This document shows, in pieces, positions 17,877 to 27,474 of a stretch of DNA of 64,000 nucleotides. The stretch spans positions 310,001 through 374,000 of the forward strand of contig NZ_CP039890.1 in NCBI RefSeq assembly GCF_005221325.1. Reading direction: 5' to 3'. A program made the translations under genes and the position numbers. The stretch comes from Agrobacterium tumefaciens (GTDB lineage: Bacteria > Pseudomonadota > Alphaproteobacteria > Rhizobiales > Rhizobiaceae). The notes beneath the pieces were generated by a model. It was not told the DNA's origin. It did not search any database and worked only from the letters and a program-made list of their open reading frames with translations. Position 1 is the stretch's first letter; every line of letters begins with the position of its first letter.

Positions 17877-18797
17877 ATGTCGAACAAAAATCCCGCCTTG
17901 CCGATAGGTGCTCCCTACCCCGCCTATGAATGGCCTCAGGGTAAAACCTCGGGCGTTCTTCTTTCGGTCGATGTGGATGCCACCTCGCCGTTTTTATGGT
18001 CGCTGCGCGATGGAGAAGTACCTGATCGTCTGGCGCTGCCGGAAATCCGCAGTTTCGGTCCGCGTACCGGCCTTTACCGCCTGCTCGACCTTTTTGCCCG
18101 CTACGACTACAGGGCCAGTTTCTACGTGCCCGGCTATGTAGCGGAGGCAAATCCGGAAATCCTGCCGGCAATCGTTGAAAGAGGCCACGAAATCGGGCTT
18201 CACGGTTACTTCCACGAGATTGTCTCCGAGGTTTCAAACGAGGAATTCACCGGCGCGCTTGAGGCGAGCCTCGAATTGTTCGACGTTCAAGTGGGTATCC
18301 GCCCCAGCGGCTTCCGGTCTCCGGCATGGGAACTCACGCCCCATATGCTCGGTGAAATCCGCCGCCATGGCCTGACCTATGATTCTTCCCTGTCCGGTTT
18401 CGACCATCCCTATGACATGGACGGGATGACGGAAATTCCCGTTCAATGGGCAATCGATGATGCGATTTTCTTCAAGTTCGAAGGCGGTGGGCGTGATCGC
18501 TTTCCGTTGCAGCCCGGCGGCGCTGTGCTTGCCGACTGGATAAGGGAATGGCGTGCCATTCACCGCTTCGGAGGATTGTTCACGCTGACGGTGCATGACT
18601 GGATTTCCGGTCGCGCCCAGCGGATAGCACTGCTGGAGGAACTGCTGGACGAGATCTCCCGTCAGCCCGCTGCGTGGGTGGCAACCGCAGATGAGATCGC
18701 CCGTCACCATTCAACTTCGGTCAACAAGGGGCGTTTCGCAATCGATGCGAGAGTGCCGGCGTCGATCGGGCCACGGCGGTTCGGAAAGCCAGCATGA
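17877..18797 (+). CDS. polysaccharide deacetylase-family hydrolase (NodB homology)
   Basis: This 306-residue protein has the NodB fold. The first motif Asp is in SVDVDATSP. ASFYVPG and RGHEIGLHGYFHE provide the H-x-x-x-H-like metal site, FRSPAWELTP the substrate-groove Arg, and FTLTVHDW the last His. There is no signal peptide, so it is cytoplasmic. It resembles the PuuE/allantoinase-like and imide-hydrolase branch more than cell-wall deacetylases, although the exact reaction is uncertain. It overlaps the next gene by 4 bp (ATGA), so it works with the gamma-glutamyltransferase and amidohydrolase. Confidence 0.88.
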   Translation: MSNKNPALPIGAPYPAYEWPQGKTSGVLLSVDVDATSPFLWSLRDGEVPDRLALPEIRSFGPRTGLYRLLDLFARYDYRASFYVPGYVAEANPEILPAIVERGHEIGLHGYFHEIVSEVSNEEFTGALEASLELFDVQVGIRPSGFRSPAWELTPHMLGEIRRHGLTYDSSLSGFDHPYDMDGMTEIPVQWAIDDAIFFKFEGGGRDRFPLQPGGAVLADWIREWRAIHRFGGLFTLTVHDWISGRAQRIALLEELLDEISRQPAAWVATADEIARHHSTSVNKGRFAIDARVPASIGPRRFGKPA

Positions 18798-20353
18798 CCG
18801 AGAGCTGGACCATCGCTAAATGTGAAATCCGCAGCCGTAAAGGTCTCGTTTCCTGCCAGAACCGGCTCGCGGCGGAAGCTGGCGCCACCGTTCTGGCTCG
18901 CGGTGGCAACGCTGTTGATGCGGCCGTCGTCACGGCGCTGACGTTGAGTGTCGTGGAGCCTTGGCTTTCCGGCATCGGTGGCGGCGGCTTCATGCTGCGC
19001 GCCGACGGGGCGACGGGACAGGTCACGGCACTTGACTTCAACGTCCTGTCTCCCGCCGGTTTGGATCCCGCAGACTATCCTCTCATACCGGGAAATGACG
19101 GCGACTGGTTTGATTGGCCGTTGGTGGCGGGCGACCGCAATATCAGCGGCTACCCTTCGATCTGTGTGCCCGGCGCCATCGCCGGCTTTGCCGAGGCATT
19201 GGAAATCCACGGCACGATCAGTTTTGGCGAAGCGCTGCAACCGGCAATCGAACATGCTCGCCGCGGCCTTGCCGTCGATTGGTTCGCAACGCTTGCGCTT
19301 GCGGTCGATGCCGCAAATCTCGGTCGCTTCCCCACTTCCGCGGACATCTTTTTGCGCGATGGCAGAGCGCCGCGCACCGGCGAGCGTGGCGGCAGTGTTC
19401 ACCTTCCCATGCCGGCCAAGTTACGAACGCTGGAACGCCTGGCCAAGGCGGGTGCGCGCGATTTTTATGAAGGGGAAATTGCGTCCAGCCTGGTACGTGA
19501 ATTGCAGGAGGGTGGCTCAGCCATTCAGGTTGGCGATCTGGCCGGCTACCGGCCTTTATGGCGCGAGCCGATTGCGCTGGATTATGCTGGCCTGACGATC
19601 CATGCCATGTCTGGCCTTTCGGGTGGGCCGACGATGGTGGAGGCGCTGCGAGAGCTTTCCACCAGCCTGCCGGTCGATGAACCCCATTCGGGCCGCACGG
19701 CCCTTGCATTCGCCAGTGCCATACGGAAGGCGTCCGAACATCGTCTGCGCACCCTTGGCCATGCAAGCGGCGATAGCTGCACCACCCATATCAGTGTCGT
19801 CGATAGCGCTGGCACGATGGTTTCGCTGACCAACACGCTATTGTCGCGCTTCGGTTCCAAGGTCACGCTACCCTCCACCGGCTTCCTGCTGAACAACGGC
19901 ATGATGTGGTTCGATCCGCGCCCCGGGCAGCCCAACTCCATTGCTGGTGGCGTGCGGCCACTTGCCAATATGTGTCCCTTCATCGGCACCCTGAACGAAC
20001 GGCCGACGATAGCATTGGGCGCGGCGGGCGGCCGTCAGATCATGCCAGCTCTGGTCCAGCTCCTTTCTTATGTGGCCCATTTCGGCCTTTCCCTGGAAGA
20101 AGCGTTCAGCACCCCGAGGATCGACGCCAGCTCCGTAACGATCAATATCGACCGCCGGGCGCGGACGGATGTGGCCACGACAGTGGCACACCGCTTCCCC
20201 GTGGAGATCGTTGACGACACCCTTTACCCTGTTAGATTCGCAATTCCTTCGGCCGTCATGCGTGAAGGTGACATGTTCATCGGAATGGCGCATCCCAATC
20301 ATCCCTGGGCAGCGGTGGCGACGGAAGATGAAGCCTCCCTACGTGATGAATAG
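18794..20353 (+). CDS. gamma-glutamyltransferase-family Ntn hydrolase
   Basis: This 519-residue protein follows the GGT plan. The N-terminal half has SCQNRLAAEAGATVLARGGNAVDAAV and GIGGGGFMLR. The autoprocessing site lies at SCTTHISVVDSAGTMVSLTN, where the first Thr of TTH is the expected catalytic residue. GGVRPLANMCPFI and GAAGGRQIMPA are in the small subunit. No signal peptide is evident, unlike periplasmic GGT of enterics, so it may act in the cytoplasm as seen for some catabolic members. It overlaps the deacetylase gene by 4 bp and ends the operon. It could remove gamma-glutamyl or similar amide groups; the substrate is inferred. Confidence 0.9.
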   Translation: MTESWTIAKCEIRSRKGLVSCQNRLAAEAGATVLARGGNAVDAAVVTALTLSVVEPWLSGIGGGGFMLRADGATGQVTALDFNVLSPAGLDPADYPLIPGNDGDWFDWPLVAGDRNISGYPSICVPGAIAGFAEALEIHGTISFGEALQPAIEHARRGLAVDWFATLALAVDAANLGRFPTSADIFLRDGRAPRTGERGGSVHLPMPAKLRTLERLAKAGARDFYEGEIASSLVRELQEGGSAIQVGDLAGYRPLWREPIALDYAGLTIHAMSGLSGGPTMVEALRELSTSLPVDEPHSGRTALAFASAIRKASEHRLRTLGHASGDSCTTHISVVDSAGTMVSLTNTLLSRFGSKVTLPSTGFLLNNGMMWFDPRPGQPNSIAGGVRPLANMCPFIGTLNERPTIALGAAGGRQIMPALVQLLSYVAHFGLSLEEAFSTPRIDASSVTINIDRRARTDVATTVAHRFPVEIVDDTLYPVRFAIPSAVMREGDMFIGMAHPNHPWAAVATEDEASLRDE

Positions 20354-20498
20354 CGCCTCATATATCAATGCGACGATGAAAAGTGTTCGGTAAGTCTTCG
20401 ATTGTTGCCCGCCGCAGATTGCTATGCGGCATTAAACGTACAGACTAAGCCTCCCGGAACGTTAACCCATTGGGTTGGGCGTAAGGATCTGCCGCAGA

Positions 20499-20669
20499 TT
20501 ACTGCAACTCTTGAGGTGGGTCTGTCGTCGTCAACGGAGCCGGAGAACTACCCTGACCGACCTCAACAAGCATCAGCGGTGCGGCAAACGCAGTCCAGTA
20601 ACCGGAAACCGGGGTCAGAAAACGCAGCCACAGCATGCCGACCAAGCCGCACGTTTGCCACCGCTGCAT
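20499..20669 (-). pseudogene. MFS transporter fragment (DHA2-like)
   Basis: A 56-codon frame reads GLVGMLWLRFLTPVSGYW, then PLMLVEVGQG and SSPAPLTTT. This matches the pattern of one transmembrane pair and loop in DHA2-type drug:proton antiporters (GMLWLSRLTPDS..Y, GIGQGLxFAPLT). Nothing on either side continues the protein in any frame, so it is an isolated remnant. The family call rests on pattern recognition only. Confidence 0.5.
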
Positions 20670-20717
20670 TTGCTGTATTCATAACCACGACTGATTTGGG
20701 GGTCGCTCAATCCACAA

Positions 20718-20975
20718 ATGTGGGCACGCCGCCCCAAGCCAAAAGACACGGAGCTTGATGCCGCCCTCCCAGGCTTTCGGAACCCTCAACGGCACGCATA
20801 CAGGTCCGCTCGCCCGGCGACCGGAAAGGAAATGCACGCGCCCTGCTGCAACGTCTTCGTCTTCCACATGAAGGACGGCAAGGTGACATCCTTCCATTGC
20901 TAGACCGCCGCGACCATCATCATGGGTCAACTCGGTGTCTTGGGAAATCTCGGCGCGGCCATGCAGCAACCGTGA
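20718..20975 (+). pseudogene. SnoaL/NTF2-like protein, C-terminal remnant with internal stop
   Basis: The frame reads GKEMHAPCCNVFVFHMKDGK, VTSFHC, a TAG at 20901-20903, then TAATIIMGQLGVLGNLGAAM to a TGA at 20973. The residues on both sides of the TAG fit the last strand and tail of SnoaL-like polyketide-cyclase-fold proteins, in which a Tyr usually follows FxC. The TAG is therefore probably a nonsense mutation of a Tyr codon. The N-terminal half of the domain is not recognisable upstream. Confidence 0.6.
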
Positions 20976-21311
20976 AGATTGCCGCGAACCTCGTAGGCAT
21001 ACTTCCGGCTATGGCCGGTTTCAGCACCGATCAGAGATAGGGGGAGCTGTCCCGGCTCGGCTTCCCACAAGACTGCGGCCATTTCTTCGGCGCTATTGGG
21101 GAGCGCGCTCTGGCCTTCGTTTGCTGCGACCGCCCCACGTGGCGGCCTGCGGCCCTTAGGCTCATTCATTGAGTATGTGCTTCCGATTTGGCTCCGGCAC
21201 GTAAGATGGTCCCTCAATAGTTTTGGAGGGGTAGTGACGCCTATGGGGGTTGCGTAAACCGTTGGACTTCGTGGGCGATTCCTGCTTCATTTGCCGCGTG
21301 GGGGAATTCCT

Positions 21312-21989
21312 ATGCGCAATGTGTTGTCGATGGCATCAATGGTGCTGCTAGCGTCGTGCGGAACGATTTCGTCGTCCCCTCGCATTCTGATTCCGGCGGC
21401 TGTCGTTCTCAACACGATCAAGTGTGAGATGGCCCGATATTTCGCTGACGAACGTCTTCGTGACAGCTCGAGAATCCGTTTCCTTGAGGGCGAAAAGCCG
21501 TTTGTGATCACTTTGACCCTCAAAGTCGTCGATACGGCAGCAGGCAAGGCCGGGGTCGGCATTGGGCCGCTCATTCTACCCTATGGTTCCGCATCATTAG
21601 GGTTCGCCGTGTCAGGGTCGAAGTCGGTAACAACCTCTATGGAGGATACCATCCTCCTCAATCCATATTCCTTGGATACAAGTGTCTGTGCGGCAGCCCG
21701 TAGCGGAGCCGGAATGATGGAGAACCCGGGGCTTGGTATCGGGGATCGACTGAACGAATTCGCCGAGCAGTTGCTGGCGACCAGTGCGGGCCATCCAATG
21801 ATGCTTTTCGATAAATTCAGCATGACCAAGCAATTCGCGGTGTCTCGATCCGTTCATGCAAACGGCTCTTTCGGCTTTCAAGCCGTGCGGCTCAATCTAA
21901 CCGCGGAAGCATCGAGAACGCGCGAGGACGTCCAGACGATCAAGATCATCGGGGTTACAGCAAAACCGCCGGGGTTCAAGGAGCCTTAG
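21312..21989 (+). CDS. predicted lipoprotein of unknown function
   Basis: This protein has about 225 residues. The N-terminus MRNVLSMASMVLLASCGTIS is a lipoprotein signal with lipobox LLASC, so the mature protein starts at Cys17 and is membrane-anchored in the periplasm. The next part, PAAVVLNTIKCEMARYFADE, is seen in other uncharacterised rhizobial lipoproteins, but I assign no function. There is a glycine-rich centre (AGKAGVGIGPLILPYGSASLG), perhaps beta-structured. The ATG at 21312 is chosen over 21291 because it starts the signal peptide. An 82-residue secreted protein follows 18 bp downstream, so the two are likely co-transcribed. Codon use looks ordinary for the genome. Confidence 0.7.
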   Translation: MRNVLSMASMVLLASCGTISSSPRILIPAAVVLNTIKCEMARYFADERLRDSSRIRFLEGEKPFVITLTLKVVDTAAGKAGVGIGPLILPYGSASLGFAVSGSKSVTTSMEDTILLNPYSLDTSVCAAARSGAGMMENPGLGIGDRLNEFAEQLLATSAGHPMMLFDKFSMTKQFAVSRSVHANGSFGFQAVRLNLTAEASRTREDVQTIKIIGVTAKPPGFKEP

Positions 21990-22007
21990 AACATTAGGAG
22001 AAAGTCC

Positions 22008-22256
22008 ATGAGATGGTTATTTGTTGGCGCTGCGGCTATATCGACGTTGGTCAGCATGGCGCATGCGCAATCGAAATCCGACTTCTTTCTGGACCGGAGC
22101 AAAATCGACATCTCGGCGTGCGTGCCGCAAAATCCCAACTGCGAGTGCAAACCCGCGAAACATACGTGCTGGTTCAAGACACCTGACCAACAGATCATCT
22201 TCTTCGAGAAGGATTCGATGAAGGTGATCTCGAAGGCACAATACGAGACTGAATAA
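22008..22256 (+). CDS. small secreted protein of unknown function
   Basis: An 82-residue protein with a signal peptide (MRWLFVGAAAISTLVSMAHA, predicted cleavage after AHA) and a mature part of about 62 residues. It contains four Cys (ISACVPQNPNCECKPAKHTCW), so it is probably disulfide-bonded in the periplasm. AGGAG lies shortly before the ATG. It follows the lipoprotein gene closely and may act with it. No family recognised. Confidence 0.65.
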   Translation: MRWLFVGAAAISTLVSMAHAQSKSDFFLDRSKIDISACVPQNPNCECKPAKHTCWFKTPDQQIIFFEKDSMKVISKAQYETE

Positions 22257-22665
22257 GCGGAAAGGGTGGACGGCCCCGGGCCTAGAAGTGTCGGGACAAC
22301 GACCCGAGCCCCGCAGCATTTTCGAACGGTGACGAGAGTCGCCGGCACGCGCGGCGCTCCCCTGCATAGCCTGTTCCGGAAATCGACCTCACTCTTGAAA
22401 CGCTTAAGAGCTGAGGTGCCACCACGTCTGCTCTTGAAGGGAACTGAACTTAAGACACCCAGATTACCACTGTCGTTATCTAGGCCGTTCGAGAAGTGCA
22501 CGAACCAGCCGAAGCCGGACTGCTCACGCTATCTGCCAACCCAGGAATAAAGGTTGATGGAAATCTTGCCATAGTCTGTCTGAAGGTAAGGAGATCCATC
22601 AACTCTTACAGTCGCTGGCCTCACAAGTGGCGTCTGAGGCAATGGAAAAGCGACAGGGTTTTTCC
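22257..22665. other. intergenic region, nothing recognised
   Basis: A 409-bp gap between the small secreted protein (plus) and napC (minus, ending here). I read both strands and saw no recognisable coding sequence, RNA or strong GC hairpin with a T-run. The short open frames here lack family resemblance. Confidence 0.5.
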
Positions 22666-23364
22666 TTAAAAAACGTTCCGATGCACATCGCTCATCGCCC
22701 GGCGCAGATCATCGACCGCGGACGCCGTCTGTCCCGGTTCATCGTTGAGCGCCGGCGGCATTTTCCAGCCGGGGTCGATGCCTTCCATGTTCGGCAGTTC
22801 ATGCGCGATGCCCTTGTGGCAATCGATGCAGGTGGCCTTGCCCGTCAGCAGATATTTCGAATGAAGATCGGCAGCGCGCTGCGTCTGCTTGGTAAAGTCC
22901 ATGGCGACCGAGGAGTGGCAATTGCGGCATTCCAGGCTGTCATTGGCCTTCAGGCGCGACCATTCGTGCTGGGCAAGCTCTAGCCGCTTGTCGAGGAATT
23001 TCTTGCGGGTGTTGATGGTGCCGAAAATCTTGCCCCAGACTTCCTTGGAAGCCTGCATCTTGCGGGCGATCTTGTCGGTCCATTCGTGCGGCACATGGCA
23101 ATCCGGACAGGAAGCACGCACGCCGGAGCGGTTGGAGAAATGCACCGTCCGGGTCAGCTCTTCATAAACATTGGCGCGCATCTCGTGGCAGGAAATGCAG
23201 AAGGCTTCCTTGTTGGTCATTTCCAGCGCGGTGTTGAAGGCGCCCCAGAACATCACCCCGCCAACGAAACCGCCAAGCGTCAGGAAGGCGAGGCTGAGCG
23301 TACCCGCCGGCGTCGTCAGAACCGCCCAGAGCCAGATGAAGAGTTTTTTGATACGGGCAATCAT
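22666..23364 (-). CDS. napC: NapC/NirT tetraheme cytochrome c, quinol dehydrogenase for nitrate reductase
   Basis: NapC is anchored in the inner membrane and passes electrons from quinol to periplasmic NapAB. This 232-residue protein has one N-terminal transmembrane helix (about residues 10-35) and four CxxCH heme sites: CISCHEM, CPDCHVP, CRNCHSS and CIDCHKG. Length and spacing match NapC. It is the last gene of napEFDABC, and its ATG overlaps the napB stop by one base. Assignment is firm. Confidence 0.96.
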   Translation of the reverse strand: MIARIKKLFIWLWAVLTTPAGTLSLAFLTLGGFVGGVMFWGAFNTALEMTNKEAFCISCHEMRANVYEELTRTVHFSNRSGVRASCPDCHVPHEWTDKIARKMQASKEVWGKIFGTINTRKKFLDKRLELAQHEWSRLKANDSLECRNCHSSVAMDFTKQTQRAADLHSKYLLTGKATCIDCHKGIAHELPNMEGIDPGWKMPPALNDEPGQTASAVDDLRRAMSDVHRNVF

Positions 23365-23828
23365 TATTCGCTACCCGCCGGTTTCACGCCCATCGTGCTC
23401 ATATCCTCGAACGTGTTGGGCACGAGCGGCCGTGTATCGGCCTGCGGCACATGGCAGGCGGTGCAGAAATAACGCCGTGGCGAAACATCTGCCAGCATCT
23501 GGCCTTCCCGCGTCATGTAGTGGGTGACGCTGATCATCGGTGCGCCGGAATCCTGCGTGAATTCGCGCTTGTGACAGGACAGACAGCGATTCGCATTAAC
23601 CGAAAGCTGGTAACCGTCAATCGAATGCGGGATGATCGGCGGCTGTTCGGGATAGGCACGCATGCGCCGGAAGTCGTCAATCACCCATTTCGGCAGGGGT
23701 TTGGCCGGCTCGGTCTTCATTGCATCGCCGCGCGGGCCGGACAGTTCCGGCACCATCTGCGCTACGGCCCCCGTCGCAAGCGCCACGACCAGAAGCGTGG
23801 CGGCGATCCATCCGTGTTTCCTGATCAT
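23364..23828 (-). CDS. napB: periplasmic nitrate reductase diheme cytochrome subunit NapB
   Basis: A periplasmic electron-transfer subunit of about 154 residues. The signal peptide [20 protein letters not shown] is followed by ELSGPRGD. The two heme sites are CLSCHKR and CTACHVP, with [19 protein letters not shown] before the first, as in known NapB proteins. A longer frame begins at 23855, but the ATG at 23828 overlaps the napA stop by 4 bp and starts the signal peptide. It receives electrons from NapC and passes them to NapA. Confidence 0.95.
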   Translation of the reverse strand: MIRKHGWIAATLLVVALATGAVAQMVPELSGPRGDAMKTEPAKPLPKWVIDDFRRMRAYPEQPPIIPHSIDGYQLSVNANRCLSCHKREFTQDSGAPMISVTHYMTREGQMLADVSPRRYFCTACHVPQADTRPLVPNTFEDMSTMGVKPAGSE

Positions 23829-26329
23829 GCGACTGGCTCTATCTTGACTGCGCATTTCTTGAAATCCGTCTGCTTGGAGATGGGATCGGTTGCGTCGAGC
23901 GTCACCTTGTTGATCAGCTGGCTGGCATCGAACCAGGGAACGAAGATGACGCCGGGCGGCATGCGGTTGCGGCCACGCGTTTCCACCCGCGAGCGGATTT
24001 CCCCGCGCCGCGAGACGATGCGGATTTCCGCGCCCTGATTGAGCCCGCGCTTGCGCGCATCATCCGCATTCATGAAACAGCGGGCGCCGGGAAACGCCTT
24101 GTAGAGTTCCGGTACGCGCATGGTCATGGAACCGGAATGCCAGTGCTCCAGCACGCGGCCCGTCACCAGCCAGGTATCGAATTCCTCATCGGGGGATTCC
24201 GCCGGCGGCTCGTAAGGCACGGCGATGATGACCGCCCTGCCGTCCTTGTTGCCGTAGAACTTCACACCCTCGCCGGGTTTGACATAGGGGTCGTAACCCT
24301 CGCGGTAACGCCACAACGTTTCCTTGCCGTCGACGACAGGCCAGCGCATGCCGCGCACCTCGTGATAGGCATCGTAAGGCGCCAGATCGTGGCCGTGGCC
24401 GCGCCCGAAGGCGGCATATTCCTCAAACAGGCCCTTCTGCAGATAGAAGCCGAAATCACTGGATTCCTGGTTCTTGTAATCGGCGTTGATCTCGCTCAGC
24501 GGGAACTTGCCGACATCGCTGTCCTTGTAGAGCACCTCGTAAAGCGTCTTGCCGCGATAGGCGGGATTGGCGTCGAGTATTTCCGCCGGCCATACTTCGT
24601 CGGTAGTGAAACGCTTGGAAAACTCCACCAGCTGCCAGAGGTCGGAACGCGCCTCGCCCGAGGCCTCCACCAGCTGGTGCCAGACATGGGTGCGTCGCTC
24701 GGCATTGCCATAGGCCCCCTCCTTCTCCACCCACATGGCGGCGGGCAGGACGAGATCGGCGCTCATGGCGGTGATGGTCGGATAGGCATCCGAAACGACG
24801 ATGAAGTTTTCCGGGTTGCGATAACCCAGATAGGTCTCGTTCTTGGTGTTGGGGCCGGCCTGGACGTTGTTGTTGACCTGCACCCAGTAGAAATTCAGCT
24901 TGCCGTCATGCAGCATGCGGTCCTGCTGCACGGCGTGGTAACCCGGCTTTTCCGGAATGATGCCATGCGGAATGCGCCAGATTTCCTCGGCATGTTTGCG
25001 GTGTTCCGGGTTGGTCACCGTCATGTCGGCCGGCAGGCGGTGGGCAAAGGTTCCCACTTCACGCGCCGTGCCGCAAGCCGATGGCTGGCCGGTGAGCGAG
25101 AACGGGCTGTTGCCGGGCTCGGAAATCTTTCCCGTCAGCAGATGGATGTTATAGACCATCTGGTTGGCCCAGACGCCGCGGACATGCTGGTTGAAACCCA
25201 TGGTCCAGAGCGACATGACCTTGCGTTTCGGGTCGGCATAAAGCTCGGCCAGTTCTTCCAGGAAACCGGCTTCCACCCCGGTCATGGCGGCGGTTTTTTC
25301 CAGCGTGTATTCGGAGACGAACTCCTTGAAGGTCTCAAAATCGATCGCTTCCGTCTTGGTCGGATCGGCGGAATTGGCGGCATTCACCTCAACCGGATCG
25401 TCTGGCCGCAGGCCATAACCGATATCGGTGACACCACGCACGAATTTCGTGTGGTTCTTCACGAAGTCTTCGTTGACGCGGCCGGTCTTGATGATGTGGT
25501 TGGCGATGTAATTGAGGATGACGAGGTCCGTACCCGGTTTGAATATGATCGGAACATCGGCCAGATCCATGCTGCGATGGGTGAAGGTGGAAAGCACCGC
25601 CACCTTCACGTGATCAAATCCCAGACGCCGGTCGGCAATGCGGGTCCACAGAATGGGGTGCATCTCCGCCATGTTCGAGCCCCAGAGCACGAAGGCATCG
25701 GCATGTTCAAAATCGTCATAGCACCCCATCGGCTCGTCCATGCCGAAAGTGCGCATGAAGGCATAGGCGGCCGACGCCATGCAGTGGCGGGCGTTGGGAT
25801 CGAGATTGTTGGAACGGAAGCCGGCGCGCATCAGCTTGGTCGCGGCATAACCTTCGAAGATCGTCCATTGGCCGGAACCGAACATGCCGATGGCCGTCGG
25901 TCCCTTTTCCTTCAGCACGCGCTTGCACTGCTGCGCCATCACGTCGAAGGCCTCGTCCCAGCTGACAGGCTCGAACTCGCCATCCTTGGCATAGGCGCCA
26001 TTTTTCTTGCGCAGGAGCGGGGTCTCGATGCGGTCCTTGCCATACATGATCTTGGAGAGGAAATAGCCCTTGATGCAGTTGAGGCCACGATTGACCTCCG
26101 CCTGCATGTCGCCATGGGTGGCAACGACCTTGCCTTCCTTGACGCCAACCATGACACCGCAGCCCGTGCCGCAGAAACGACAGGGTGCCTTGGACCATTT
26201 GATCTGCAATGCGGAAACACCGCCCGGCACCGGCTGGGCGGCGGCCGGCAGCGCAATGCCCGCCGTTGCCGCCGCAATGCCGGCGGCATGCGCCTTCAAT
26301 AGATTACGCCGCGTCAGTTCGCTGCTCAT
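23825..26329 (-). CDS. napA: periplasmic nitrate reductase catalytic subunit NapA
   Basis: This molybdopterin enzyme reduces nitrate to nitrite in the periplasm. The 834-residue protein has a twin-arginine signal ([12 protein letters not shown]). A [4Fe-4S] motif follows at [13 protein letters not shown]...GLNCIKGYF, then bis-MGD binding domains, and the conserved active-site Cys is in NARHCMASA. The ATG at 26329 (MSSELTRRN) gives a normal Tat signal; an in-frame start at 26380 would add a spurious leader inside napD. It overlaps napD by 26 bp and napB by 4 bp. NapD should act as its Tat chaperone. Confidence 0.97.
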   Translation of the reverse strand: MSSELTRRNLLKAHAAGIAAATAGIALPAAAQPVPGGVSALQIKWSKAPCRFCGTGCGVMVGVKEGKVVATHGDMQAEVNRGLNCIKGYFLSKIMYGKDRIETPLLRKKNGAYAKDGEFEPVSWDEAFDVMAQQCKRVLKEKGPTAIGMFGSGQWTIFEGYAATKLMRAGFRSNNLDPNARHCMASAAYAFMRTFGMDEPMGCYDDFEHADAFVLWGSNMAEMHPILWTRIADRRLGFDHVKVAVLSTFTHRSMDLADVPIIFKPGTDLVILNYIANHIIKTGRVNEDFVKNHTKFVRGVTDIGYGLRPDDPVEVNAANSADPTKTEAIDFETFKEFVSEYTLEKTAAMTGVEAGFLEELAELYADPKRKVMSLWTMGFNQHVRGVWANQMVYNIHLLTGKISEPGNSPFSLTGQPSACGTAREVGTFAHRLPADMTVTNPEHRKHAEEIWRIPHGIIPEKPGYHAVQQDRMLHDGKLNFYWVQVNNNVQAGPNTKNETYLGYRNPENFIVVSDAYPTITAMSADLVLPAAMWVEKEGAYGNAERRTHVWHQLVEASGEARSDLWQLVEFSKRFTTDEVWPAEILDANPAYRGKTLYEVLYKDSDVGKFPLSEINADYKNQESSDFGFYLQKGLFEEYAAFGRGHGHDLAPYDAYHEVRGMRWPVVDGKETLWRYREGYDPYVKPGEGVKFYGNKDGRAVIIAVPYEPPAESPDEEFDTWLVTGRVLEHWHSGSMTMRVPELYKAFPGARCFMNADDARKRGLNQGAEIRIVSRRGEIRSRVETRGRNRMPPGVIFVPWFDASQLINKVTLDATDPISKQTDFKKCAVKIEPVA

Positions 26330-26591
26330 CGCCGCCTGTCTCCTCTGTATCGACGCGTTCGAAAACCATGTTGGCGGCAATCACACCGTCGAGTGTCGAA
26401 ATATAAGTGAGCGTATCGCCCAGCATGCCTGTGCTCGTGCCGTCTATGACGATGACGATCTTGCCGTTACCCTCGCCATGAACCTCGACATTGTCGAGCG
26501 TCAGAAGCGTTGCAAACACGGCGTCCCGCATCTGGGGCATCACCGCCACGACAGCGCTTGAGACATGATACAGGCCTGTATTTTCAGGCAT
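26304..26591 (-). CDS. napD: NapA maturation chaperone NapD
   Basis: A 95-residue cytoplasmic protein with the NapD beta-alpha-beta fold. It has [18 protein letters not shown] early and [17 protein letters not shown] in the middle, the pattern that binds the NapA twin-arginine peptide. Its start overlaps napF by 8 bp and its end overlaps napA by 26 bp, fitting translational coupling. The C-terminal Glu/Asp-rich tail ([13 protein letters not shown]) is longer than in E. coli NapD. The identification is supported by both sequence and position. Confidence 0.92.
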   Translation of the reverse strand: MPENTGLYHVSSAVVAVMPQMRDAVFATLLTLDNVEVHGEGNGKIVIVIDGTSTGMLGDTLTYISTLDGVIAANMVFERVDTEETGGDEQRTDAA

Positions 26592-27084
26592 ATTGCATCT
26601 CCGTGGCTGTTTCCTTGATCTTGATCACACCCGTCGGGCAGACGGACACACAGGCCCCGCAGCCGGTGCAGGCATCCGCGATAAGCTCCGGCACGAAGGG
26701 GCCGCCGCGGCGGGGGTGAAACCGGATGGCCTCGGTCGGACAGGCATCGCGGCAGGCCTGGCAATCGACATTGCCGAAGGCGAGACACCCATCGCCAATC
26801 GCCATGACATGATCGAAGCGCTGCGCCGCAGGGACGGCAAAAACCGGCTCGGGACAGGCCTCCGCGCATTTGCCGCAAAAGGTGCATTCCCCGGCCGAGA
26901 AATCGACCGAAGGAAAGCCACCCGACATGGTGATGATGCCGGTGGGACAGGCTTCAACGCATTTTGCGCAACCGCTGCAGGCGGCGAGGTCGCTCAACGC
27001 GACCCCGGGGGGACAGATACGTGTTTCCCGTTTTTGTCCGCCGCGCAGAAAGTCACGCCGGCTGAGAGAGACTTGCATCGTCAT
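26584..27084 (-). CDS. napF: ferredoxin-type protein NapF
   Basis: A 166-residue cytoplasmic iron-sulfur protein thought to help NapA maturation. It shows three 4Fe-4S cysteine groups: CSGCAKCVEACP, CTFCGKCAEACP and CTGCGACVSVCP, with a further CQACRDACP. The N-terminus MTMQVSLSRRDFLRGG resembles a twin-arginine stretch, which is usual in NapF though the protein is not exported. It lies 6 bp after napE and overlaps napD. Confidence 0.94.
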   Translation of the reverse strand: MTMQVSLSRRDFLRGGQKRETRICPPGVALSDLAACSGCAKCVEACPTGIITMSGGFPSVDFSAGECTFCGKCAEACPEPVFAVPAAQRFDHVMAIGDGCLAFGNVDCQACRDACPTEAIRFHPRRGGPFVPELIADACTGCGACVSVCPTGVIKIKETATEMQYA

Positions 27085-27090
27085 TCGCCC

Positions 27091-27276
27091 TCAATGGCCG
27101 GGCGGCCCCGGCGGCCCGTAAATGATCTGGAACATCCAGACGATGAAGCCATAGGCTCCGACAAATCCGACCGCCAGCACAGGCCAGATCCCAAAGGCCA
27201 GAACGGCGAAGGTAATAAGCTCCCTCGTCCTGCTCGGCTTTCCATCTGCGTGTAGAGGCGCGACTATTTTGGGCAT
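27091..27276 (-). CDS. napE: small membrane protein NapE
   Basis: A 61-residue protein with one transmembrane helix (ELITFAVLAFGIWPVLAVGF) and a short tail with GPPGPPGH. It matches the NapE pattern of ELxxFxxLAxxxxPxLxVxxVGxYGFxVWMxQ. The ATG at 27276 (MPKIVAPLHADGKP) is preferred; an in-frame extension to 27333 lies in the AT-rich promoter region. It is the first gene of the nap operon. Function in the complex is not settled in the family. Confidence 0.85.
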   Translation of the reverse strand: MPKIVAPLHADGKPSRTRELITFAVLAFGIWPVLAVGFVGAYGFIVWMFQIIYGPPGPPGH

Positions 27277-27474
27277 ATTCGCGTTTCCCTGTTCGGTTCG
27301 AGTTATCATCGGCCAAAAGGCGTAAATATTCAACCAACTGATTTTATTGATTATTTACTAGAAATAACATTCATCAATAGTGCTGGCCTAAGCCATTGAT
27401 TTCATATTGCGCTTTTGCCGAAAAAATAATCAGGCCACACGAAAACGTCGAAGGCGAGAGGAACACGTTGCGCC

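Larger units (their letters stand above)
20354..21311. other. gene-poor region with gene remnants
   Basis: Nearly 1 kb without an intact recognisable gene. It holds an MFS transporter fragment (20499-20669, minus) and a SnoaL-like fragment with an internal stop (20718-20975, plus). A short minus-strand frame at 20927-21169 begins MNEPKGRRPPRG. It has no clear ribosome binding site and no family I recognise, and it overlaps the SnoaL fragment. Confidence 0.6.

Noticed and set aside
20927..21169. Short minus-strand frame beginning MNEPKGRRPPRG
   Set aside because: It has no clear ribosome binding site or family and overlaps the SnoaL remnant; kept only as a note in the gap description.
24137..26302. 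721-codon open frame on the plus strand opposite napA
   Set aside because: It is antisense to a complete, well-supported napA and has no family features; long antisense frames are common in GC-rich genes.
27277..27474. Possible FNR-like sites upstream of napE (for example around TTGATTTCATATTG)
   Set aside because: The right half does not match ATCAA or CAA at the required spacing.
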